Shown here in pieces: positions 1 to 5,581 of a stretch of 6,476 bases of DNA; the first letter of the stretch is position 1, and each line of letters begins with the position of its first letter. The translations under genes were made by a program, and so were the position numbers. Below the pieces are notes generated by a model, which was not told the origin of the DNA, did not search any database, and saw only the letters and a list, made by a program, of their open reading frames with translations. The stretch is from UMGS1124 sp964417835 (GTDB lineage Bacteria; Bacillota_I; Bacilli_A; RF39; UBA660): contig CAYQJD010000042.1 of the NCBI GenBank assembly GCA_964417835.1, positions 1-6,476 on the forward strand, written 5' to 3'.

Positions 1-44
1 CCTATAAAGTGGGTCTCTCTTTTTTTTAGAGTCCACTCTATAGG
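1..44. repeat. Imperfect 44-base palindrome at the left edge
   Basis: The left arm CCTATAAAGTGGGTCTCT (1-18) faces the right arm AGAGTCCACTCTATAGG (28-44) across a C plus T-run loop (19-27). Bases 1-12 pair with 33-44 with one A/C mismatch. A G-T pair, a one-base bulge and four more pairs (15-18 with 28-31) follow. It would form a strong hairpin in RNA or single-stranded DNA. It sits inside the open reading frame of the membrane protein gene, which is unusual. It may be the end of an insertion sequence, a bidirectional terminator-like element, or a small dispersed repeat. The left boundary cannot be seen. Confidence 0.7.
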
Positions 45-1539
45 TTACATTTTAAGTGTTATAGTATCTTTTATTATTTTAATAGTTTTATCAGGTGGAT
101 ATAAATATAGTTCTGCTTTTTATAAACCGCTTAATAATATAAGAAATAATTTAATTTACAACAGCAATTTTATTTTGATTAATAAAATAGTTGAAACCTC
201 TCAAAAAATTACATATACTACTCAAAATTATCATCCAACTAGAGGATTACTATCGATATTGTTTAATCAAATTAAAGGTAGTGGTTCATTAGTTTTGGGC
301 ATTGTAAATATTATATTAGCTTTTATTGAAAATCAAACTTTACCCAAAGTATTTATAGAATTAATAGGGATATTTTTAATATTATTAGCTTTTATATTTG
401 TTCAGAATATTTTATTGGTTGGAAAGAATAGATATTATATAGAACATCATAAATATAAGAAAAGTTATATCGATAAATTGTTTTTTGTATATAGATTTAG
501 AAAAACTATAAATGTTGCATATATTATGTTCATTAAAGAAGTTTATTCACTACTATGGAGTTTGACCATAGTTGGAGGAATATATAAGTATTATTCTTAT
601 TTTATGATTCCTTATGTATTAGCTGAGAATCCTAGTTTAAAAACTAAAGAAGCATTTGATATTTCTAAGAATATGATGAATGGTAATAAGTTTAAATTAT
701 TTAAGCTTCAAATAAGTTTGTTCCCATTGGAAATATTAGGAGTTTTTACTTTCAATTTGAGTAATATATTTTTCTTAAATATTTATAAAGAATCTATCTA
801 TGCAGAATTTTATTTTGAAATTAGAAATAATTTAATATCTCAAGATATAAAATATACAGAAATTTTTAAGGATAGAAATCTTGATGGAGAATCAATACTA
901 GAAAGTTATCCTACTAAAGAATATTTTCTTCCAGAAGGGAAAAAACGAAAATGGTTAAAATTAGATTTTAAGAGAAATTATTCTATAATGTTTTATATAT
1001 TGTTATTTTTTTCTTGCTCTATGATCGGATGGGGTTGGGAAGTTTCATTGAATTTTATAATGTGTGGTTTTTTTGTAAACAAGGGCACTATGTATGGACC
1101 ATGGATCCCTATATATGGATATGGTGCAGTAGCAATAGTGTTGCTTTCAAAATTAGTAAGAGAAAAACCTTGGAAATTATTTTGTTTCTCATGTTTATTA
1201 TGTGGTATAATTGAATATATGACAGGCTTTTATTTAGAAACCTTTAAACATATGAAATGGTGGGATTATAGCGGATTTTTTCTAAATATTAAAGGAAGAG
1301 TATGCTTAGAAGGCGTTTTGGTTTTTGGATTAGCAGGGGTAATATGTACATATGTGTTGGCACCTTTATTTGATAATATATTTTCTAAATTAAATAGAAA
1401 TTTAAGAATTATTGTTTCCATATTTTTACTTTTATTTTATATTATAGATTTAATTTTCTCTTCAAATAATCCAAACTCAGGAATTGGAATAACATATTCA
1501 CTTATGAGGCTTATAAATTTATTTAAAGGAGTATTATAA
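1..1539 (+). CDS. DUF975-like / CmpB-type (PF06541) membrane protein, 5'-partial
   Basis: Frame 1 is open from base 1 to the TAA at 1537-1539 (512 codons), so the gene enters from the left. No in-frame ATG or GTG occurs before the TTG at 175, and that TTG has no ribosome site, so it is not a credible start. Residue numbers here count from base 1. A hydrophobic helix at about 17-33 precedes a polar loop. Residues about 93-278 resemble DUF975: several membrane segments, then GGIYKYYSYFMIPYVLAENP, a SKNMMNG motif and an AEFYFEIR end. Residues about 330-500 are a PF06541 domain with IGWGWEV, MYGPWIPIYGYG (364-375) and WWDYSGFFLNIKGR. Databases call this family 'putative ABC transporter permease', but no ATPase partner is present and the function is unknown. 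The protein is an integral membrane protein. It forms an operon with the next gene, overlapping it by one base. The family call is fairly sure; the role and true N-terminus are not. Confidence 0.85.
   Translation, partial: PIKWVSLFFRVHSIGYILSVIVSFIILIVLSGGYKYSSAFYKPLNNIRNNLIYNSNFILINKIVETSQKITYTTQNYHPTRGLLSILFNQIKGSGSLVLGIVNIILAFIENQTLPKVFIELIGIFLILLAFIFVQNILLVGKNRYYIEHHKYKKSYIDKLFFVYRFRKTINVAYIMFIKEVYSLLWSLTIVGGIYKYYSYFMIPYVLAENPSLKTKEAFDISKNMMNGNKFKLFKLQISLFPLEILGVFTFNLSNIFFLNIYKESIYAEFYFEIRNNLISQDIKYTEIFKDRNLDGESILESYPTKEYFLPEGKKRKWLKLDFKRNYSIMFYILLFFSCSMIGWGWEVSLNFIMCGFFVNKGTMYGPWIPIYGYGAVAIVLLSKLVREKPWKLFCFSCLLCGIIEYMTGFYLETFKHMKWWDYSGFFLNIKGRVCLEGVLVFGLAGVICTYVLAPLFDNIFSKLNRNLRIIVSIFLLLFYIIDLIFSSNNPNSGIGITYSLMRLINLFKGVL
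1526..1531 (+). promoter_or_regulatory. Ribosome binding site of the second membrane gene
   Basis: AAGGAG ends seven bases before the ATG at 1539 and lies inside the last codons of the upstream gene. With the TAATG stop/start overlap, this fixes the start of the downstream gene and points to translational coupling. Confidence 0.85.
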
Positions 1540-2222
1540 TGTCATTGTTTTTATCTTTTGTATTTATATTTTTTATTGGAAGTACATTGGGATGGTGTTT
1601 AGAATTGCTTTTTAGAAGAATAGTTCATAAAAAGTGGGTAAACCCAGGTTTTTTAGTGGGACCTTATTTACCAATATATGGTTTTGGGCTTTGCACTTTA
1701 ACTTTTATATATTTATTATTTTATAAATTAAACTTAAATCATATTTTAATTATTATTTTGATGGGGATAAGTATGACTATAATTGAATTGATTGGAGGTT
1801 TAATATTTTTAAAAGCAGGAGATATTAAATTGTGGGATTATAGTAATATGTGGGGTAATTATAAAGGAATTATATGTCCTCAATTTTCTATAATTTGGAC
1901 TATTTTGGGTGCAATTTATTATTATATTTTTGCTGAAAAAGTATTTAATGCTTTAAAGTGGTTTTCTAACAATTTATCTTTTTCATTTATATTAGGAATA
2001 TTTTTTGGTTTAATAATAATCGATTATATATATTCAACTAAGACATTAGTAAAAATCAAAAAATATGCAAAAGATAATGATATTATCGTAAAATATGAAG
2101 AATTTAAATATCACGTTAAAGAATTAAAAGAAAAAAGAAAAGAAAAATATTCATTTTTATTTCCTTTTAAACAAAATAATTCTTTAAAAGAATATTTAAA
2201 ATATTATAAAAAGAAAAAATAG
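1539..2222 (+). CDS. CmpB-type (PF06541) putative ABC transporter permease, stand-alone domain
   Basis: This is a 227-residue integral membrane protein with about five membrane segments (roughly residues 3-22, 38-62, 67-92, 113-132, 145-166) and a long, very lysine-rich tail (about 167-227) that is probably cytoplasmic. It carries the PF06541 signatures: GSTLGWCLELLFRR (14-27), NPGFLVGPYLPIYGFG (35-50) and LWDYSNMWGNYKGIICP (98-114). The same motifs appear in the same order in the C-terminal half of the upstream gene, so the two are paralogous. The ATG overlaps the upstream TAA by one base and has a good AAGGAG, so the pair is co-transcribed and probably co-translated. E22 and E83 lie within or next to membrane segments and may be functionally important. 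No nucleotide-binding subunit accompanies it, so the transporter label rests on the family name only; the substrate and role are unknown. Confidence 0.85.
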   Translation: MSLFLSFVFIFFIGSTLGWCLELLFRRIVHKKWVNPGFLVGPYLPIYGFGLCTLTFIYLLFYKLNLNHILIIILMGISMTIIELIGGLIFLKAGDIKLWDYSNMWGNYKGIICPQFSIIWTILGAIYYYIFAEKVFNALKWFSNNLSFSFILGIFFGLIIIDYIYSTKTLVKIKKYAKDNDIIVKYEEFKYHVKELKEKRKEKYSFLFPFKQNNSLKEYLKYYKKKK

Positions 2223-2226
2223 ATTA

Positions 2227-2255
2227 TTGAAAATAAAAAAAAGATATATTATACT
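2227..2255 (+). promoter_or_regulatory. Sigma-A promoter of the rubrerythrin gene
   Basis: TTGAAA (2227-2232) and TATACT (2250-2255) are separated by exactly 17 bases and lie just after the stop codon of the upstream operon. Transcription should begin near 2261-2263, giving a leader of about 33 bases. No terminator is visible between the upstream operon and this promoter, so read-through from upstream is also possible. Confidence 0.75.
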
Positions 2256-2263
2256 AAGTATGT
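2249..2263. promoter_or_regulatory. PerR-like 7-1-7 dyad overlapping the -10 box
   Basis: TTATACT-A-AGTATGT is centred on A2256 and contains the perfect 11-base palindrome ATACT-A-AGTAT (2251-2261). It matches the published PerR-type box (TTATAAT-N-ATTATAA) at 10 of 14 arm positions, better on the left arm. It covers the -10 box and the predicted transcription start, where a repressor would block initiation. PerR control of rubrerythrins is known in clostridia. Part of the match is inherent to an AT-rich -10 region, so this is a candidate only. Confidence 0.4.
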
Positions 2264-2279
2264 TATTAATTTTTTAATA
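2264..2279 (+). repeat. Weak AT-only dyad in the rubrerythrin leader
   Basis: TATTAA (2264-2269) and TTAATA (2274-2279) flank four T's immediately before the ribosome site. An all-A/T six-base stem is too weak to be a confident RNA structure. In this base composition it could easily be chance. Confidence 0.2.
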
Positions 2280-2286
2280 GGAGGAG
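2279..2286 (+). promoter_or_regulatory. Strong ribosome binding site of the rubrerythrin gene
   Basis: AGGAGGAG ends eight bases before the ATG at 2295. It is near-perfect, consistent with high expression and deciding the start codon. Confidence 0.9.
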
Positions 2287-2294
2287 AAGTAATA

Positions 2295-2834
2295 ATGGAA
2301 TTAAAAGGAAGTAAGACTGAAAAAAATTTGATGGCAGCATTTGCTGGAGAGAGCCAAGCTAGAAATAAATATACATACTATGCTTCACAAGCAAGAAAAG
2401 ATGGTTATGAACAAATAGCAGATATTTTTGAAGAAACTGCTAATAACGAAAAAGAACATGCAAAAATATGGTTTAAGGAATTGCATAATGGAGCAGTACC
2501 TTCAACTATAGAAAATTTAAAAGATGCTGCCGCTGGAGAAAATTTTGAATGGACAGATATGTATAAAGAATTTGCAAGTACTGCTAAAGAAGAAGGATTT
2601 GATAGAATTGCAAAACTTTTCGAAAATGTGGGCGCTATAGAAAGAGAACATGAAGAAAGATATAGAAAATTATTATCTAATGTCGAAGATGAAATGGTAT
2701 TCTCTAAAGATGGAGATAAAATTTGGATATGTAAAAATTGTGGACATATTTGTATAGGAAAAGAAGCTCCTAAAGTTTGCCCAGTATGTGCACACTCACA
2801 AAGTTTCTTTGAAATAAAGAAAGAAAACTATTAA
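2295..2834 (+). CDS. rbr: Rubrerythrin (peroxide reductase)
   Basis: This 179-residue cytoplasmic non-haem iron protein reduces hydrogen peroxide to water with electrons passed from rubredoxin or NADH-dependent donors, a standard oxidative-stress defence of anaerobes. Residues about 1-135 form the ferritin-like four-helix bundle. By comparison with the known Desulfovibrio protein, the di-iron ligands are E19 (GES), E52 and H55 (ExxH), E82 and E85, and E116 and H119 (ExxH); all are present. Residues about 142-175 are the rubredoxin-like Fe(Cys)4 domain, with C146-x2-C149 and C162-x2-C165, followed by the usual AHSQSFFE end. C153 is an additional cysteine inside the rubredoxin loop. The length and domain order are those of a classical (not reverse) rubrerythrin. 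It has its own promoter, a strong ribosome site and a terminator, so it is a single-gene unit, possibly under PerR-type control. Confidence 0.97.
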   Translation: MELKGSKTEKNLMAAFAGESQARNKYTYYASQARKDGYEQIADIFEETANNEKEHAKIWFKELHNGAVPSTIENLKDAAAGENFEWTDMYKEFASTAKEEGFDRIAKLFENVGAIEREHEERYRKLLSNVEDEMVFSKDGDKIWICKNCGHICIGKEAPKVCPVCAHSQSFFEIKKENY

Positions 2835-2835
2835 T

Positions 2836-2864
2836 AAAAAGCGAATCAAAGCTTTTTTTATTTT
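2836..2864 (+). terminator. Terminator after the rubrerythrin gene
   Basis: AAAAAGC (2836-2842) pairs with GCTTTTT (2851-2857) around an eight-base loop, and the T-run continues to about 2864. The stem has only two G-C pairs, so it is modest. It starts directly after the TAA stop and is followed by an independent promoter. Confidence 0.65.
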
Positions 2865-2869
2865 ATTGA

Positions 2870-2896
2870 TTGGCACTTAGACTTGACATGTGCTAA
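2870..2896. promoter_or_regulatory. CIRCE-like HrcA operator upstream of htpG
   Basis: TTGGCACTT - nine bases - ATGTGCTAA matches the CIRCE consensus TTAGCACTC-N9-GAGTGCTAA at 7 of 9 positions in each half, with the exact nine-base spacer and the GCAC/GTGC core intact. It overlaps the whole -35 box of the htpG promoter, the expected position for HrcA repression. HrcA is the heat-shock repressor of groESL and dnaK operons in Firmicutes. The regulator gene itself is not in the window. Confidence 0.8.
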
Positions 2897-2911
2897 AAAA
2901 AGAGCTATAAC
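2883..2911 (+). promoter_or_regulatory. Sigma-A promoter of htpG
   Basis: A perfect TTGACA (2883-2888) is followed after exactly 17 bases by TATAAC (2906-2911). The -35 box lies in the spacer and right arm of the CIRCE-like operator. Predicted initiation near 2917-2919 leaves a leader of only about 13-15 bases. Confidence 0.85.
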
Positions 2912-2918
2912 TTATATG

Positions 2919-2924
2919 AAGGAG
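2919..2924 (+). promoter_or_regulatory. Ribosome binding site of htpG
   Basis: AAGGAG ends seven bases before the ATG at 2932. It lies at or near the predicted 5' end of the transcript, so the messenger would begin almost at its ribosome site. Confidence 0.85.
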
Positions 2925-2931
2925 AGATTTT

Positions 2932-4818
2932 ATGAAGAAAAAAGAATTTAAGTCAGAATCAAAAAGATTATTAGATTTGATGATTAATTCAATATATACA
3001 AATAAAGACATTTTTTTAAGAGAGCTAATTAGTAATGCTAGTGATGCAATTGATAAATTATATTATAGATCTTTAACTGATAAGGAAATAAAAATAAAGA
3101 AAGAAGATCTTGAAATAAATGTAAATTATGATAAAGAATTAAAAACAATAACTGTTAGTGATAATGGTTGTGGTATGACTGAGGCAGAATTAGAAAACAA
3201 CTTAGGGACAATAGCTAAAAGTGGCTCTTTAGCATTTAAAGAAATGAATGAAATTAAAAATAAAGATGTAGATATTATTGGACAATTTGGTGTAGGTTTT
3301 TATTCTGCATTTATGGTAAGTGATGATATTACTGTAATAAGTAAAACCGTAGATGAAAATGATGCACATAAATGGCACTCTTCTGGATTAGATGGGTATA
3401 CAATTGAAAAATGTGATAAATTATCTCATGGAACAGATATTATTTTACATATTAAGGATGATACAGATGATGAAAAATATAGTGACTATTTATCAGAATT
3501 CAAATTAAAAGATTTAATAAAAAAATATAGTGATTATATAAGATACCCAATTAAAATGGAAGTTACTCATGAACATTTGAAAGAAAAGAAAAATAAAGAA
3601 GATAAAGATGAATATGAGACTATTAAGGAATTAGAAACTATTAATAGCATGATTCCAATTTGGAAAAAAGGCAAAAAAGATGTAAAAGATGAAGAATATG
3701 AACATTTTTATTGTGATACTTATTATGACTATGAAAAACCTTTAAAAGTTATAAGTACTAAAGTTGAGGGAGCAGTAAGTTATAATGGACTTTTATTTAT
3801 TCCTAGTCATGCTCCGTATGATTTTTATACTAAAGAATATGAAAAAGGATTAAGCTTGTATTCTAATGGTGTATTAATAATGGATAAATGTAGTGATCTA
3901 TTGCCAGATTATTTCAGTTTTGTAAAGGGTGTTATTGATTCGGAAGATGTATCATTAAATATAAGTAGAGAGATGTTACAGAAAACCAAAGCGGTAAATA
4001 TTATTGCCAAAAATATAGAAACTAAAATAATTAAAGAATTGAAAGATATGTTAGAAAACGATAGAGAAAACTATATTAAGTTTTTTAAGGTTTTTGGAAA
4101 TAATTTGAAGTTTGGAATTTATAATAATTATGGAATGGATAAAGATAAATTACAGGATTTAATAATGTTTAATTCTTCTAAAACTAAAGAATTAATTACA
4201 CTAGATGAATATGTAAAAAATATGAAAGAAGATCAAACAGACATTTATTATGCAAGTGGTGAAAACATTGAAAAAATAGATAGCTTGCCTCAAATAGAAC
4301 AAGTAAAAGAACATGATTATGAAATTTTGTATTTGGTTGATTATGTTGATGAATTTACTTTAAATGTTTTGATGGAATATTCTGGCAAGAAATTTAAAAA
4401 TGTTAGCAGTGCAGATCTTGATTTAGAAGAAAATTCAGAAAAAATTGAAAAATTAAATAACGATAATAAAGATCTTTTGGATATGATGAAAGAATCAATT
4501 GGGGTGAATGAAGTAAGATTTACTAACAAGTTGAAAAACCATCCTGTATGCCTAACTAGTAAAGGTAATATTTCAGTTGAGATGGAAAAGGTAATTAATT
4601 CTATGCCTGGGGATGAAAATATTAATGCTCAAGTAGTCTTAGAAATAAATGAAACTCATCCTATTGCTGATAAATTAAAATATTTATATGAAAATGATAA
4701 AGATGAATTAAACAAGTATGCAAAAATTCTTTATAGTGAAGCAAGATTAATTGAAGGGTTAAGTCTTGATAATCCTACAGAAATTAGCAATTTAATTTGC
4801 GAACTTATATCAAAATAG
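2932..4818 (+). CDS. htpG: HtpG, bacterial Hsp90 chaperone
   Basis: This 628-residue cytoplasmic, homodimeric, ATP-driven chaperone is about as long as E. coli HtpG (624). The N-terminal GHKL ATPase domain (about 1-215) shows ELISNASDAIDKL with catalytic E31 and Mg-binding N35, DNGCGM (77-82, D77 contacting adenine), the lid segment GTIAKSG, GQFGVGFYSAF (from 117) and GTD (167-169). The middle domain (about 220-495) has IPIWKK, GLLFIPSHAPYDFY, YSNGVLIMDKCSDLLPDY and SREML, whose R346 corresponds to the arginine that reaches the ATP phosphate. The C-terminal dimerisation domain (about 500-628) lacks the eukaryotic MEEVD tail, as in other bacteria. A highly charged linker at about 206-232 (EHLKEKKNKEDKDEYE) joins the first two domains. 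The gene has its own promoter with a CIRCE-like operator and a strong terminator, so it looks like a monocistronic heat-shock gene. Confidence 0.98.
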   Translation: MKKKEFKSESKRLLDLMINSIYTNKDIFLRELISNASDAIDKLYYRSLTDKEIKIKKEDLEINVNYDKELKTITVSDNGCGMTEAELENNLGTIAKSGSLAFKEMNEIKNKDVDIIGQFGVGFYSAFMVSDDITVISKTVDENDAHKWHSSGLDGYTIEKCDKLSHGTDIILHIKDDTDDEKYSDYLSEFKLKDLIKKYSDYIRYPIKMEVTHEHLKEKKNKEDKDEYETIKELETINSMIPIWKKGKKDVKDEEYEHFYCDTYYDYEKPLKVISTKVEGAVSYNGLLFIPSHAPYDFYTKEYEKGLSLYSNGVLIMDKCSDLLPDYFSFVKGVIDSEDVSLNISREMLQKTKAVNIIAKNIETKIIKELKDMLENDRENYIKFFKVFGNNLKFGIYNNYGMDKDKLQDLIMFNSSKTKELITLDEYVKNMKEDQTDIYYASGENIEKIDSLPQIEQVKEHDYEILYLVDYVDEFTLNVLMEYSGKKFKNVSSADLDLEENSEKIEKLNNDNKDLLDMMKESIGVNEVRFTNKLKNHPVCLTSKGNISVEMEKVINSMPGDENINAQVVLEINETHPIADKLKYLYENDKDELNKYAKILYSEARLIEGLSLDNPTEISNLICELISK

Positions 4819-4841
4819 GTAATTAACCTATTTTTATTTTT
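4813..4841 (+). terminator. Terminator of htpG, overlapping its stop codon
   Basis: An eight-base perfect stem, AAATAGGT (4813-4820) with ACCTATTT (4826-4833), encloses the loop AATTA and runs into TTATTTTT. The TAG stop (4816-4818) is part of the left arm. This is a compact intrinsic terminator. Confidence 0.85.
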
Positions 4842-4894
4842 AGTAATTTAATTGATTTTTCTTGTTTATTTATAAAGCATATGATAAATTGTAT

Positions 4895-4900
4895 AGGTGA
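4895..4900 (+). promoter_or_regulatory. Relic ribosome site of the decayed ABC-F gene
   Basis: AGGTGA lies six bases before the ATA codon at 4907, where intact relatives would begin with ATG (compare ILKESNLEVRF here with the family's usual MLxVSNL opening). A TATGAT at 4880-4885 could be a -10 box, but no convincing -35 is seen at the right distance. Confidence 0.4.
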
Positions 4901-4906
4901 TAAATT

Positions 4907-5475
4907 ATACTTAAAGAATCTAATTTAGAAGTAAGATTTACTACTAAAATTTTGTTTCAATATGAATTTAATGGAAATAATTGTTATGGAATAATAGGCA
5001 CTAACGGTGCTGGTAAAAGTATATTTTTAAAAGTATTAGATACTATAGAATCTAGTAAAGGGGAAGTTATTTTAGGTAAAAAAGAGAGAATATCAACATT
5101 AATACAAAATCACAATTTGTTTGATGAAATATCTGTTATTAATACTGTTATAATGGGAAATAAAGAATTAATTCAGTTATGAAAGAAAAAGAAGAACTTT
5201 ATAACAAATTTGACTTTTCAAATGAGGATGGCATTAAGGTAGCTGAATTAGAAGAAAAATTTTTAATGATGGATGGTTGGAATGCAGAAATTAATGCTGA
5301 AAAATTATTGGATGGTTTAGAAAAATATAGAAGTTCAATACTGATTTCTACATTTGATGAAGAAATTATAAATACTGTATGTAATAGACTGATTGAAATA
5401 AAAAAAGATGGAACCATAAGAGATAAAGAAATTAGTTATCAAGAATATATAGAAAAGTTTGGAATAGAAGTATAG
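4907..5475 (+). pseudogene. ABC-F family ATPase pseudogene (YbiT/YkpA type), frameshifted and internally deleted
   Basis: The remnant covers about 190 codons of a family normally about 530 residues long; intact ABC-F proteins are cytoplasmic ribosome-associated ATPases with two ABC domains. Segment one (4907-5178) holds the start of domain 1: NLEVRF, NGNNCYGIIGTNGAGKS (intact Walker A), a Q-loop glutamine (STLIQNHNLFDE) and VINTVIMGNKEL. It then hits TGA at 5180. The family's continuation, MKEKEELYNKFDFSNEDGI, resumes in another frame at 5179, indicating loss of one base near 5170-5179. Segment two runs through AELEEKF and WNAEINAEKLLDGL, then jumps at about 5314-5320 to EKYRSSILISTFDEE and NRLIEI, which match the end of domain 2. 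Both signature motifs, both Walker B motifs and the second Walker A are absent. The H-loop SHD reads TFD, and the start codon appears changed to ATA. The family assignment rests on remembered motifs. Confidence 0.85.
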
Positions 5476-5487
5476 ATTCTAAAAATT

Positions 5488-5532
5488 AAATAAAAAAATT
5501 CGCAGAAGATTTGTTTCATTGCTTTTTTATTT
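5488..5532. terminator. Terminator-like hairpin before the metal exporter
   Basis: AAATAAAAAA (5488-5497) pairs perfectly with TTTTTTATTT (5523-5532). After a four-base bulge on the left, GCA (5502-5504) pairs with TGC (5520-5522). The A-run/T-run arrangement could terminate transcription in either direction. Its right arm overlaps the first two bases of the next -35 box. It was probably the terminator of the now-dead ABC-F gene. Confidence 0.6.
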
Positions 5533-5559
5533 GACAATTATCTTGTTGTATCATATAAT
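5531..5559 (+). promoter_or_regulatory. Perfect consensus sigma-A promoter of the metal exporter
   Basis: TTGACA (5531-5536) and TATAAT (5554-5559) are both exact consensus, with a 17-base spacer. Initiation is expected near 5565-5567, leaving a leader of about 16 bases, too short for a metal riboswitch. A small dyad, ACAA-TTATC-TTGT (5534-5546), lies in the spacer but matches no metal-regulator box I know. Confidence 0.9.
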
Positions 5560-5570
5560 GGCTCTTGTTT

Positions 5571-5578
5571 AGAGGTGA
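5571..5578 (+). promoter_or_regulatory. Ribosome binding site of the metal exporter
   Basis: AGAGGTGA ends three bases before the ATG at 5582. The complementarity is good but the spacing is on the short side. No alternative in-frame start with a better site is visible. Confidence 0.75.
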
Positions 5579-5581
5579 ACT

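Noticed and set aside
175..177. TTG as the start of the first membrane gene
   Set aside because: It has no ribosome site, and the frame stays open with protein-like sequence (a helix and a polar loop) back to base 1.
1014..1214. 66-codon frame on the + strand inside the first membrane gene
   Set aside because: It lies wholly within the conserved PF06541 coding region in another frame and has no ribosome site.
2844..2874. Alternative stem AATCAA / TTGATT around the rubrerythrin terminator
   Set aside because: The loop is long and A/T-rich, and the right arm runs into the CIRCE-like element. The AAAAAGC/GCTTTTT stem explains the T-run better.
4341..4529. 62-codon frame on the minus strand within htpG
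   Set aside because: It is antisense to the conserved C-terminal part of htpG, has no ribosome site, and has a composition typical of a complement of AT-rich coding DNA.
4842..4906. Possible riboswitch or small RNA between htpG and the ABC-F remnant
   Set aside because: Only about 65 bases of plain AT-rich sequence, without a G/C-containing stem.
5180..5182. TGA read as tryptophan (Mollicute-type code)
   Set aside because: All clear tryptophans in the window use TGG, and reading through this TGA in the same frame does not give the family sequence, whereas changing frame does.
5199..5417. 72-codon frame on the minus strand over the ABC-F remnant
   Set aside because: The + strand reading matches a known family and the minus-strand reading resembles nothing I recognise.
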